From assembly GCF_900105615.1 (NCBI RefSeq), contig NZ_LT630003.1, forward strand, positions 3,918,501 through 3,982,500: DNA of 64,000 nt, read 5' to 3'. The notes beneath the pieces were generated by a model. It ran no database searches and was not told where the DNA came from. It worked only from the letters and a program-made list of their open reading frames with translations. Origin of the DNA: Lacrimispora sphenoides JCM 1415 (lineage in GTDB: Bacteria; Bacillota; Clostridia; Lachnospirales; Lachnospiraceae). The position numbers and the translations under genes were made by a program. Below are positions 1 through 9,600 of the stretch, piece by piece (the first letter of the stretch is position 1; each line of letters begins with the position of its first letter).

Positions 1-1550
1 AAAATTTCAAAATGGAGAGGATAGTAATCCTGAGCTTCATCAATTACTACTTGCTTAATGGTCTTATATTTTTTGATCCCGTATATTTTTAAATTCATAT
101 AAGTGAGAACCGTTGCATCATCATAGTATAGCATATTGGTATCTAAATTTTCCTGGGTGAAAGTTAAAATGTGGTCCATGCAGCCGGGAAGCTCTATCCC
201 TTTTGCCAGACTGTAAAAATATTCTTTGTCATGGAACAGCTTTCTATAGACATCCTTAATATCAAGTTCCATGAATTTTAACATTTCTTCATTCATCAGG
301 ATTTTCTCTGATTGTTTTAAGCGGTATTTCTTAGACTCGCTGATCAGTTCCAAAATATATTCCCCTATCAGCTTTAATCTCATACCCAGAGGAGTTTCGT
401 TAATTCCGGATAATACTTTCTCTTTTATCATCTCTCCGCTTATGATACACTCACCGCCATAGCAGATATCCTCAAAGTTCATCCATTTGTGGGGCAGGTC
501 ATCAATGAACCGATCCAATATCTCCATAAACTGGGGGGATGTTTTAAATTCAATGCTGCTTTTTATAATATCCCTGTATTGAGTATTTGAGATCAGGTTT
601 TCCAAAAATTGATTTCTCGACTGTACTTGCTCATTCTTCAGTACAGAAGCAATGATATCTTCAAATACCACTGATACAACATGTTCTTCTCCAAGCTCAG
701 GCAATACATTGGAAATATACTGCTCAAACAATGAGTTTGGTGAAATAATCAAAATATTATCAGCGGTCAGCTTTGAGGAAAGGCCCTGGTACATCAGGTA
801 GGCTGCCCTGTGAAGAGCAATGGACGTCTTGCCGCTTCCTGCCACGCCCTGTACCATCATTAAGTCATTTTCCATATCCCGGATAACAATGTCCTGTTCC
901 CTTTGAATTGTTTCTACAATCGTTTTCATCTTAGGAGAAGTATTCTGAGACAGCAGCTTCCTTAAAAATTCGTCCACAATCTGCACATCTGCATCGAAAA
1001 AATACTCCAGCTCCCCTTTGCTGATTTCAAACTGGCGCTTTAAATTAACCTCTCCTGTGATCCTTCCGCCAGGGGCATCATAAAATACCTGCCCCAATAC
1101 AAACCGGTAAAAGACGCTTGCTATGGGTGATCTCCAGTCATAAATAAAAAATTCATTCGTCTCATCTTTCTTTAATGAGGTGCGTCCGATGTAGATATTT
1201 TCGAATTCGTCTTCATCATCGAACTTGAAATCAATCCGGGCAAAATAAGGGGATTGGATCATTTTCTCCAGCAAAAGGATTTTGTTTTCTACCGCTTCAT
1301 AATCGGCGATTTTATCTGTGATCGGATTTGCATACTGATTTATGGCAGCAAGGGCTTCAAAACCTTCGCTGCTCCATAGATTTGCTATGGAGTGAGATGT
1401 ATTCTCACGCAGCTCTTTCTTGGCAGAAATTATGGCCGACTTATTCTCTACATTGCGCTCTCTCGCTTGACCCAGCTGTTTTTTCGCTAAAGCAATGGTT
1501 TGTTCTAACCTGCTCTTTTCAAATTCTAATTCCTTCCGGTTATCTTCCAT
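1..1550 (-). CDS. HelD-like UvrD/Rep-family helicase (3' part outside window)
   Basis: Reading leftwards from an ATG at 1550, an uninterrupted frame runs off the window edge (about 516 codons visible). The N-terminus is a charged helical segment (MEDNRKELEFEKSRLEQ), typical of HelD, the RNA polymerase recycling factor, whose coiled coil enters the polymerase channels. A Walker A motif, GVAGSGKTS, lies near residue 235, followed by a superfamily-1 segment (ALHRAAYLMYQ, ILIISPN). The expected role is ATP-driven release of stalled RNA polymerase from DNA. A GAGGTGG ribosome binding site precedes the start. The downstream helicase motifs are not visible, so a different UvrD-type helicase is possible but less likely. 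Confidence 0.8.
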   Translation of the reverse strand, partial: MEDNRKELEFEKSRLEQTIALAKKQLGQARERNVENKSAIISAKKELRENTSHSIANLWSSEGFEALAAINQYANPITDKIADYEAVENKILLLEKMIQSPYFARIDFKFDDEDEFENIYIGRTSLKKDETNEFFIYDWRSPIASVFYRFVLGQVFYDAPGGRITGEVNLKRQFEISKGELEYFFDADVQIVDEFLRKLLSQNTSPKMKTIVETIQREQDIVIRDMENDLMMVQGVAGSGKTSIALHRAAYLMYQGLSSKLTADNILIISPNSLFEQYISNVLPELGEEHVVSVVFEDIIASVLKNEQVQSRNQFLENLISNTQYRDIIKSSIEFKTSPQFMEILDRFIDDLPHKWMNFEDICYGGECIISGEMIKEKVLSGINETPLGMRLKLIGEYILELISESKKYRLKQSEKILMNEEMLKFMELDIKDVYRKLFHDKEYFYSLAKGIELPGCMDHILTFTQENLDTNMLYYDDATVLTYMNLKIYGIKKYKTIKQVVIDEAQDYYPLHFEI

Positions 1551-1645
1551 AATAAATACCACCTCTCTTATAGAATCGGCAGAAAACTCATTTCCTAAAC
1601 CGTTATTCAAAATAGTCTAGCACAACCCGTATCAGAAAAACAGTC

Positions 1646-1674
1646 TTGTTGTGGCCGGCAGTATGTGTTATAAT
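1646..1674 (+). promoter_or_regulatory. Sigma-A-type promoter firing into a terminator
   Basis: TTGTTG (1646-1651), a 17-base spacer and a perfect TATAAT (1669-1674) preceded by TGTG. The predicted start near 1681 is followed directly by the hairpin at 1688-1721. No plus-strand gene follows. Confidence 0.55.
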
Positions 1675-1687
1675 AAAGGTGAAGAGA

Positions 1688-1726
1688 GAAAGGTGATTGC
1701 GCAGACGCACAATCACCTTTCTTTTA
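1688..1726 (+). terminator. Rho-independent terminator directly behind a promoter
   Basis: A perfect 12-bp stem (GAAAGGTGATTG / CAATCACCTTTC, 1688-1699 and 1710-1721) with a 10-base loop and CTTTTATATA after it. The T-tail is on the plus strand only. With the promoter at 1646-1674 it would yield an RNA of roughly 45 bases. It could instead be a relic of a lost plus-strand leader. Confidence 0.6.
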
Positions 1727-1784
1727 TATATGCTATATTTTATAAAAAGCAGGCCTCAGCCTGTACTATTACATAACGCCGCTG

Positions 1785-2246
1785 TTACAAAGCGGCTTTC
1801 TTTCCTGTTATGCATAAGCCGAAAAACTCCATGCTGACAGCAGTATTTTTAAGCATTGACTGACCAAGCAAGTTTGTTATTTCATCGGCCGTATACTAGG
1901 CATTGAAAGAAGTTAAAAATCCCGGACGGATTTCCTTTGGCCTGGTTGAGAAATAAATAAACCACTTGATCAGAGAGTTCACATCACGGCGCATGTCGGT
2001 GATGCATAAAAGTCCTTGGGGTTTTAAGACTCTGTTTATTTCATTAAAAACCTTTACGGGGTCTTCCCATTCATGAAGCGATCCATTGGAAATAACAGCA
2101 TCAAAGGAGCTGTCTGGAAATGGCATAAGCATACAGTTGCCTTCCACATAAGAAGTTCTTTTTTCGAAGCCGTAATCCCTCGCATTCTTTTCTGCAAGCC
2201 TGATCATTTCCTGGCTTATTTCACATCCGGTAAGAGCTGCAATTCC
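1785..2246 (-). pseudogene. Class I SAM-dependent methyltransferase remnant
   Basis: The readable core (about 2207 down to 1896) has post-motif-I methyltransferase features: a VEGNCMLMPFPDSSFDAVISNGS segment resembling motifs II-III of UbiE-type enzymes, then EINRVLKPQGLL. The frame is open upstream to about 2246 (GIAALTGCEISQE) but the N-terminal glycine-rich SAM-binding motif I and a proper start are missing. It abuts the stop of the neighbouring flavodoxin-like gene within 3 bases. Codons continue in the same frame past a TAG at 1896-1898 (YTADEITNLLGQSMLK... to a TAA at 1785), as expected of the family's C-terminus. I therefore call it decayed by a 5' deletion and one nonsense codon. Confidence 0.7.
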
Positions 2247-2248
2247 CC

Positions 2249-2875
2249 TTATCGTATAAAGTTAGTCATAACATAATCTTCTTCTTCTGGAACAGGTATG
2301 TTCTCTTTTCCTGCATCAATGATCTTAAGCAGCCAGGCCATTGACCTGGCGTTTTTGCGGATAGTCTGGATTCCTTCCTCGTCCTGTATCACTTCTCCTT
2401 TATCCGTGCCATACGCTACTGTCCAGTATTGGGACGGCGGTATAACAGTCTCGGCTAAATTAAGATAGTTATTAAGCTGATGAACTACATCCACACCGCC
2501 AGCACGTCTAACAACGGAAATGGAAGTTGCAACTTTATATTTGAAGTAACCTGGACTTGTAAAAAACACCCTATCCAGAAAGGCTTTCATTGTTCCTGCT
2601 ATTCCTGCATAATAAGTCGGTGATCCAAGGATGAAACCGTCTGCCTCCCGCAGCTTTTTTGCAGTTTCATTAACAATATCATCTTTAAAAACACAATGAT
2701 TGTCTTCGGAAGTCCAACAGTATCCACAGTGAATGCACCCGTGGATATCCAGATGACCAATTTGAATGATTTCAACTTCTATCCCCTGCTGCTCCAACTC
2801 ATCTGCCATGATCTTAAGTGCCTGATTTGTATTACCGTTTTTACGTGGACTGCCATTAATTGCTATTACCTTCAT
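2249..2875 (-). CDS. Flavodoxin-like NAD(P)H-dependent FMN oxidoreductase
   Basis: A 208-residue flavodoxin-fold protein. The N-terminal beta-strand and phosphate-binding loop (VIAINGSPRKNGNT, residues about 3-16) are the FMN site of the NADPH-dependent FMN reductase family. A GSPTYYAGIAGTMKAFLDR segment near residue 85 is the second flavin loop. A cysteine-bearing stretch (HCGYCWTSEDNHC) near residue 50 is common in clostridial iron-sulfur-flavoprotein relatives. AAAGGAGT precedes the ATG. It is transcribed divergently from the MerR gene at 3084 and has a MerR-type 19-bp-spacer promoter, so it is likely a MerR target in redox or electrophile stress. The physiological substrate cannot be inferred. 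Confidence 0.85.
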   Translation of the reverse strand: MKVIAINGSPRKNGNTNQALKIMADELEQQGIEVEIIQIGHLDIHGCIHCGYCWTSEDNHCVFKDDIVNETAKKLREADGFILGSPTYYAGIAGTMKAFLDRVFFTSPGYFKYKVATSISVVRRAGGVDVVHQLNNYLNLAETVIPPSQYWTVAYGTDKGEVIQDEEGIQTIRKNARSMAWLLKIIDAGKENIPVPEEEDYVMTNFIR

Positions 2876-2906
2876 AAATCCACACTCCTTTCTTTGATAT
2901 ACGGAG

Positions 2907-2937
2907 AGTATAGACCCAACACTTAGATGTAGGTCAA
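2907..2937 (-). promoter_or_regulatory. MerR-type promoter (19-bp spacer) of the flavodoxin-like gene
   Basis: On the minus strand TTGACC (2932-2937) and TATACT (2907-2912) are separated by 19 bases, the over-long spacing characteristic of MerR-activated promoters. The spacer contains CTAAGTGT, also present in the divergent merR promoter. Confidence 0.65.
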
Positions 2938-3022
2938 TAGTCTAAATTAAAATTATATTTACATTTTATGACAATATAACTTATCATATGACAACTTCGA
3001 TACGATATTTTCATAATTATCC

Positions 3023-3053
3023 TTGACCTGGAGCTAAGTGTAAGCTGTATAAT
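3023..3053 (+). promoter_or_regulatory. MerR-type promoter (19-bp spacer) of the merR gene
   Basis: TTGACC (3023-3028) and TATAAT (3048-3053) are separated by 19 bases. The first 16 bases from the -35 box share TTGACCT, a central A and CTAAGTGT with the divergent promoter at 2907-2937. This suggests one regulator for both. Confidence 0.65.
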
Positions 3054-3083
3054 AGCTGTATAAAACTATTTGAGGTGATAAAT

Positions 3084-3506
3084 GTGAACTATACCATAGC
3101 GCAAGCCGCAAAAAAAATGAATCTGACAATCTATACCATACGATACTATGACCGTGAAGGACTGCTCACTAACGTGAAAAGAGATAAATCAGGCAACCGT
3201 GTTTTTACAAAGGATGATATGGAAATGCTTTCTCTTATATGCTGCCTTAAAAATACCGGAATGCCTATTAAGAAAATAAAGCAATTTACGGACTGGCATA
3301 ACGAAGGCAGCCAAACCCTTCATATCCGTAACGATATGTTAGAAAATCATAAAGAAGATATTTTAAAGCAAATCGATGATCTAAAAAAACATCTTCGTTC
3401 GATTGATCGAAAGCTGGATTATTACCATGATGCCTGCCAGGCCTACGATACGAACTCACCAATTCCAACCTGCTGCGAATATATCGATGATGAGTTAGAA
3501 TTTTAG
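3084..3506 (+). CDS. MerR family transcriptional regulator
   Basis: About 140 residues. The winged HTH is at the extreme N-terminus (YTIAQAAKKMNLTIYTIRYY followed by DREGLL and NRVFTKDD), then a dimerisation helix rich in K/D (about residues 75-115) and a short tail with cysteines (TCCEY). I prefer the GTG at 3084, which sits 6 bases after GAGGTG. The GTG at 3075 lies inside that ribosome binding site. The length and HTH fit the AdhR/YraB-like subgroup, which senses electrophiles or redox state, but the effector is unknown. Both its own promoter and that of the divergent flavodoxin-like gene have 19-bp spacers. The PLP gene downstream may be co-transcribed. Confidence 0.88.
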   Translation: MNYTIAQAAKKMNLTIYTIRYYDREGLLTNVKRDKSGNRVFTKDDMEMLSLICCLKNTGMPIKKIKQFTDWHNEGSQTLHIRNDMLENHKEDILKQIDDLKKHLRSIDRKLDYYHDACQAYDTNSPIPTCCEYIDDELEF

Positions 3507-3595
3507 ACTGCGTTTTAGCAGGCTCCCCATCAGGTGTCATTTCATCCATAAAAAACATATGATAATACAGTATATATCTAAGGAGATCAATCTTT

Positions 3596-4897
3596 ATGAT
3601 ATCTAATCTGCGAAGTTGTTTTTATGGAACCGATACCCCAATAAACACTGACTTTGGTGTTACAAGCAGAGTGTATTTAAATAATGCTGCAACACCTCTT
3701 GTTGCCAAACCAGCCATTCAGGAGCTGAACAAAATCCTTCCTATTTATTCGTATGGTAATGAACCCAACGCTTTATCAGCTTTACTCACAGAAAAATATA
3801 ATGAGGTCAGAGATATCGTGACGGATTTTATCGGTGCCGACGCTTCGCTGGATACTGTTATATACACCTCGAATACTACCTCAGCCATCAACATTCTCAG
3901 CCAGGTTTATTATGAGCACGACCCGGATCAGATTATCCTTACGACAAGAATGGAACATATGGCCAACTATCTGCCCTTCCGGGAAAGGATGAAGACAGTG
4001 GCTGTCAGAGTTACGCCTGAGGGTGACGTAGATATGAACGACTATGCCGCCAAGCTTGAACAATACAGAGGTCAAATTAAATTAGTAGCCGTAACAGGGG
4101 CTTCCAATGTAACAGGCATTATACCCCCCTTTTATGACATGGCTGCAATGGCTCATCAGTATGGAGCCAGAATATTCGTTGATGCAGTTCAGCTTGTACA
4201 GCACAAAAGCTTTACCATGAAACCTCACGGCGACGCCTCCCATATTGACTTTGTGTCCTTTGACGGCCATAAATTTTATACTGGGCAATCTGGCGGTGTT
4301 CTGGTAGGAGACCGGGCTTTTTTAGATCAATATAAACCACTGATATACGGAGCCGGTATTACTGAATTCGTAAGCAGTTCAAAAATCATATATAAGGGTT
4401 CCCCGGAACGATATGAGGCAGGGTACCCAGACTTCCTTGGCATCATCTCAATGGGTGCGACAATCCGTTTTCTAAACGAGATCGGAATGAAAAATGTTGA
4501 GGTATGGGAACAAGGGCTGTACCGGTACCTGATTAGCCGTTTAAGTCAAATCCCGGGGCTGACTCTGTATGGTGACGTATACAGGAATACACGAACCCCG
4601 TTTGCGGCATTTAATCTTAATTATATGCCATACCGGACACTTGCCAGCCATCTGGGATTTGGATTCGGCATTGATATCGCGCCAGGTACAAATGGGGCTA
4701 ATCTATATGTTCAAGAACTGCTTGGGCTTACAGATGATCAGGCATTTTCTCTCTATCAAAGCGGGGAAGGATACGGCATAGTCAGGGCGTCCATTGGTTT
4801 GTTTAATAATTACGAAGATATCGACCGCCTGGCTGATGCATTGCTCTCCATTAGTAATCCATCGATCTCGTTTGCGTCGTATCAGTCATTTCTATGA
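3596..4897 (+). CDS. Class V aminotransferase-fold PLP enzyme (cysteine desulfurase-like)
   Basis: 433 residues, the usual size for cysteine desulfurase/isopenicillin-N-epimerase-like enzymes. Features seen: YLNNAATPLVAKP near residue 27 (substrate entry strand), SNTTSAINILSQVY (PLP phosphate region), VDAVQLVQH (Asp contacting the pyridine nitrogen) and SFDGHKFYTGQSGG with the Schiff-base lysine near residue 226. AAGGAG stands 8 bases before the ATG. The canonical mobile-loop cysteine of SufS/NifS is not obvious, so desulfurase activity is uncertain. A related lyase or epimerase is possible. It lies 89 bp downstream of merR on the same strand, with no clear terminator between. Confidence 0.8.
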   Translation: MISNLRSCFYGTDTPINTDFGVTSRVYLNNAATPLVAKPAIQELNKILPIYSYGNEPNALSALLTEKYNEVRDIVTDFIGADASLDTVIYTSNTTSAINILSQVYYEHDPDQIILTTRMEHMANYLPFRERMKTVAVRVTPEGDVDMNDYAAKLEQYRGQIKLVAVTGASNVTGIIPPFYDMAAMAHQYGARIFVDAVQLVQHKSFTMKPHGDASHIDFVSFDGHKFYTGQSGGVLVGDRAFLDQYKPLIYGAGITEFVSSSKIIYKGSPERYEAGYPDFLGIISMGATIRFLNEIGMKNVEVWEQGLYRYLISRLSQIPGLTLYGDVYRNTRTPFAAFNLNYMPYRTLASHLGFGFGIDIAPGTNGANLYVQELLGLTDDQAFSLYQSGEGYGIVRASIGLFNNYEDIDRLADALLSISNPSISFASYQSFL

Positions 4898-5040
4898 TCC
4901 TGTCAAACCAGTGCCGGTAAATTTTATTTATTTGTTTTTCATCGAAAATAAAACGGGTATTTTCCAGATGTTAAATCTTGTACTAATATAATAGCTCTAT
5001 TCATATTTTATTAAAAAATGATTAGAATGGGGTTTGGACA

Positions 5041-6456
5041 TTGGTAAAGATTAAGGTTCATTTACAGCCATTAGTAGGTAATATAAATTTACCCACTGTT
5101 TTAAAAACAGCCATACTTCCGGGTGATAATGCAGAACGATTATTTATTGCAACCCAGATCGGAGAAATATTTTACATCGGAGACGGAGCTATAGAAACTT
5201 TTTTAGATATTCGCCCGAGAGTTTTAGAACTGGGGGGTTCTTCCGGCGGATATGATGAACGTGGACTACTGGGATTAGCGTTTCATCCCGACTTTTATAA
5301 GAATGGCCTGTTTTACCTTCATTATTCAGTTGCCGGATCGCAGGGCCCAGGTGCTCTTCCAACATCTTTTAAGCCTGACCCATGTGACCCAGCAACCTTA
5401 AACTTAAAGTGGACAAATAGGGAAATGCAATATAATCACATTGATACCGTTGAAGAGTGGATCTATCAATCCAATTCCCAACCTCAAAAACGCCGTACAT
5501 TGCTTAGTATAAGACGACCGTTTCTAAATCATAATGGTGTCAACAGCTTAAATTTTTCACCAGAAACTGGAAGGCTTGTTTTAACAACCGGAGATGGCGG
5601 CGCAGGCTTCGATCCATTTAATTTAAGCCAGGATGATATGGAAATTGCCGGTAAAATCATTGAAATTGATGTGGCGGTGAATACATTGAATGATAACCCA
5701 CCCGTAATTACACGCTTTCAGGAACTTCCTGTCTCCTTTCAGGAGACGCTTACGGTTATTGCCAAAGGTGTCCGCAATATAACAGGAATTTCATTTCAAA
5801 GGTTTAACAGCCAATTTGTCAAATACGTTGGGAATGTGGGACAGGATGTGGCAGAGTCAATTTTTTCTTTCGTTGATTATAAATCCATACCGGTCACTAA
5901 GCTTATCCAATCTTCTATGATGAATACCGAGCCTGAGCAAGAAGGGTTTATTAACTTTGGCTGGCGTGGTTGGGAGGGCGCTCTGCCTACTTCAGTAGTA
6001 AGTAACTGCACTGTAAATCCAGCTTTGAATGAAAAAATAATTGCTTATTACGATGAAACAATAACAACATCGGTAAAACGCTTACCGCCTCTTATCAGTT
6101 ATTTTCACCAAGATCCCCGGCCCGATAAATTTGGGGCAACTGCGCTTACCGGAGTCCAGCCATATATGGGAAATGAAATCCCAGATTTAACAGGGAGTGT
6201 TGTGTTCACTGATCTTGCCAGGAATGAAGGAGCTCCGCCGCCTGTCAGAGGGGCTTTCGCCTATACCACAGTAAGGGCAGATTGTAAACTTCGGGATTTT
6301 AGTGTGATTGATATTGATTATGATTTTGGCTCTAAATCAGCTTATTTTGTTAGCTTGGGAACTAATCTGGATCAAACCAGGCTATATTTAGGAGTCTATG
6401 GATCTATGAAAGTAGCGGATCATTTCCAAGGTACTGTTTTTGAAATTATTCCATGA
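5041..6456 (+). CDS. Glucose/sorbosone dehydrogenase-like beta-propeller protein
   Basis: 471 residues with the GSDH signature GLLGLAFHPDFYKNGLFY at about residue 78 and a second conserved block, NHNGVNSLNFSPETGRL..TTGDGG, near residue 165 (histidine and acidic residues of the PQQ/calcium face in the family). VGNVGQDVAESI and a late FGWRGWEG block also match family patterns. The start is TTG with only a weak GGGG upstream. No signal peptide or lipobox is visible, which is unusual for a family normally outside the membrane. The gene converges on the DUF11 protein gene. PQQ-dependent catalysis is not proven in such clostridial homologues. Confidence 0.8.
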   Translation: MVKIKVHLQPLVGNINLPTVLKTAILPGDNAERLFIATQIGEIFYIGDGAIETFLDIRPRVLELGGSSGGYDERGLLGLAFHPDFYKNGLFYLHYSVAGSQGPGALPTSFKPDPCDPATLNLKWTNREMQYNHIDTVEEWIYQSNSQPQKRRTLLSIRRPFLNHNGVNSLNFSPETGRLVLTTGDGGAGFDPFNLSQDDMEIAGKIIEIDVAVNTLNDNPPVITRFQELPVSFQETLTVIAKGVRNITGISFQRFNSQFVKYVGNVGQDVAESIFSFVDYKSIPVTKLIQSSMMNTEPEQEGFINFGWRGWEGALPTSVVSNCTVNPALNEKIIAYYDETITTSVKRLPPLISYFHQDPRPDKFGATALTGVQPYMGNEIPDLTGSVVFTDLARNEGAPPPVRGAFAYTTVRADCKLRDFSVIDIDYDFGSKSAYFVSLGTNLDQTRLYLGVYGSMKVADHFQGTVFEIIP

Positions 6457-6580
6457 ATATATTTAGTTAAATACTAATAAGAAGCGTCCGGTTTCTTTAA
6501 AGAAGTCTCTGCCGGAATTATATGATTTGTTAACCTCCCTCCGTGAATCTGAACAGGTTTCATATGTCTCAAATGTTGAG

Positions 6581-6618
6581 CATAAAAATACCGCCAACCA
6601 ATGAACGGCTGGCGGTAT
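6581..6618 (-). terminator. Terminator of the DUF11 protein gene
   Basis: ATACCGCCA / TGGCGGTAT (6588-6596 and 6610-6618) extended by CC/GG across one mismatch. On the minus strand it is followed by TTTTTATG. It lies about 45 bases beyond the stop at 6663. Confidence 0.8.
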
Positions 6619-6662
6619 GAACTTATTTCATCCACTGCATCTTAACAGGAAGAGCAGCAAGA

Positions 6663-9600
6663 TCAATCGTCACAACATTTTAATATTAGTATACAAGCTG
6701 TCGAGGTATTATTGTTAAGATCTGGATCTGGTGTTGTTGAACTGACTTGTGCTGTATTAATTATTTTACAAGAACATGTCTGCCGTATGCATCCTTTTAT
6801 AAGAACGACTCTTGAGGTGCCTGCTGGTATTGTGCCTAAGTTAACACTTCCCGGCCATGGCTGGAAAGCAAAACCATCATCCAGTGAAAACATCGGTTTT
6901 TTAAGAATGTCTGCCAGGCTATCGGTTAAAACAACATTATGAGCATCTGCCGGGCCTGCATTAGAAACCACGATAGTAAACTCCACCAGTGCTCCGCGGC
7001 AAGCCTTTTTCTTATTTGCAAATTTCTTTACAGAAACGTCTGCTTCTGTTTCTTCACCTGCTGCAACCGCTACACATATTGATGCTACGTTGTTAAACAG
7101 ATTAGGATCCGGTGTTGCTGAGATTGCAATTGCCGTATTATTAATACAGCCTGAAGCTGATTCTGCTACTGTACCTCTAATGATAATGGTTCTTGATTCT
7201 CCAGCCGGCAATGCCCCTATATTAAGGGAGCCCAGCCATGGATTAAAGGTTGCCCCTCCATCGACTGAGAATACCGGTCCTGTAATGCTTGCTGAAATAT
7301 TATCATTTACAATCACATTTTCTGCAGTATTTGGTCCTGCATTGGATACTACCAGAGTGAAGGTTATCATTTCTCCTGGAGCCACTGGATTGGGGCTTGC
7401 AGTTTTTTTAATTGAAACATCTGCCAGTGCTGGAGCTAATATTGGCGTCTCTGTCGTTGAAGTATTATTCTCCGGATTTGGGTCTGGTGTAGGGGAGCTT
7501 ACTGTTGCTGTATTTATAATAATGCCTGCTGCCGTTGGGCTTACAGTTCCTCTAATTATGATAATTCTCTCCGCTCCTGCCGGTAATGTTCCTAAATTAA
7601 GAAATCCCGGCCATGGATTAAATGTTACTCCTCCATCGATTGAGTACTCTGGATTAAGAATAGAACTTGGTATACTATCCATTAAAAGAACATTCTCTGA
7701 AGCATTTGGACCAAAGTTATTCACTACAATTGTATAGCTAAGCGGTTCTCCTGGTATCGCAATCGCCTGATTACTTTGTTTTTCTACAGCAATATCTGCT
7801 TCGACAGCTGATACTGGAGTTTCTAACGTTGAAGTGTTATTCTCCGGATTTGGATCTGGGGTCGTTGAGCTAACGATTGCTGTATTGGAAATCACGCCTG
7901 TTGCGTCGGGGCTTACAATTCCTCTTATTATGATAACTCTTTCTGCTCCTGCCGGTAATGTTCCCAAATTAAGAAATCCCGGCCATGGATTAAATGTTAC
8001 TCCTCCATCGATTGAGTACATTGGATTAAGAATAGAACTTGGTATACTGTCCATTAGAAGAACATTCTCTGCTGTATTTGGACCAAAGTTATTCACTACA
8101 ATTGTATAGCTAAATGGCTCACCCGGTATAGCAATTGCCTGATTACTTTGTTTTTCTACAGCAACGTCTGCCTCGACAGCTGATACTGGGATTTCTAACG
8201 TTGAAGTATTATTCTCTGGATTTGGATCTGGTGTCGTGGAGCTAACGACTGCTGTATTGGAAATCACGCCTGTTGCGTCAGGGCTTACAGTTCCTTTAAT
8301 TATGATAATCCTTTCTGCTCCTGCCGGTAAAGTTCCTAAGCTGAGAAATCCTGGCCATGGATTAAAGGTTACCCCTCCATTGATTGAGTACATTGGATTA
8401 AGAATAGAACTAGGGATACTATCCATTAAAAGTACATTTTCTGCTGCACTTGGGCCAAAATTATTAACTGTTATCGTATAGCTAAACGACTCTCCTGGGA
8501 CTGCAATTACCTGATTACTTTGCTTTACTACAGCAACGTCTGCCTCGACGACCGCTACCGGAGTCTCTAAGGTTGAAGTATTATTATCTGGATTTGGATC
8601 TGGTGTAGGTGAGCTAACCGTTGCTGTGTTCGTAATGACGCCTGTTGCTGTTGGGCTCACAGTTCCCCTGATAAGAACAATTCTTACCCCTCCTGCCTCT
8701 ATTGTACCTAAATTAAGGCTTCCGATCCATGGATGGAAAGTTACTCCGTCATCTATTGAAAACTGTGGATTGAGTATATTAGTTGGAATACTATCCGTTA
8801 GAAGGACACTTTCTGCATCGGCTGGGCCAAAGTTTGAAACTATAATCGTATAGGTGAACAACTGCCCTGGGACTGCAGTCTGATTATCACTTTGCTTTAC
8901 TACAGCAATGTCTGCTTCGCCTGGTAATTCTTCAACCATAAGAGGAACTGGGTTGGATTCTTCTGAAAAGTTGCCTGGTATGCCACCCTCAACAGGTGTA
9001 TATGAGTAATCGATAGTTGCTGTATTTATAGCAGGATTCGGATTCGGAATGCCTTCAACTCTTACCTGAAACGTCACTTCCGTGACGGATCCACCTGGAA
9101 TATCCGGCAGCGGAAAACCTATATTAGGATCAACTCCCAGCTCAGGAACTCCATTAACCGATACACTTCCAGGTATGAATAATAAACCATCTGGTACATT
9201 ATCCCTAAAAAATACATTAGTCAGAGGACTGGTACACGTATTTGTTAATTTAACCGTATACGTTACGATATCGCCCACATTTGCAGTAAACGTGCTGCTT
9301 GATTTAACTGGGGTAAATATTGGTACTAAGATTTCCTGTAAAGCCACATCATCAATCGCATAATCGTTCCCTACAACAGCTTCTCCTTCACTGAAGAATT
9401 CTACTGTAATATGAGTGTTATTCATAGAATTAATGACAGTTCCTATTTGTTTCCACTCTGGTGCGTTTATATTAACTGGAATCTCAACTCCTAATGCTTG
9501 CTGAAACAGTACATTACCGTTTTGATCCAGGATTCTGACACCTAACTGTGCTGGCGGAAAGCCTGTTACTTTAAAAAGATTAAGAATCCATGTGCTGAAT

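Noticed and set aside
3286..3558. Minus-strand open frame of 90 codons under merR
   Set aside because: It overlaps the well-supported MerR coding sequence, has no ribosome binding site and its peptide resembles no family.
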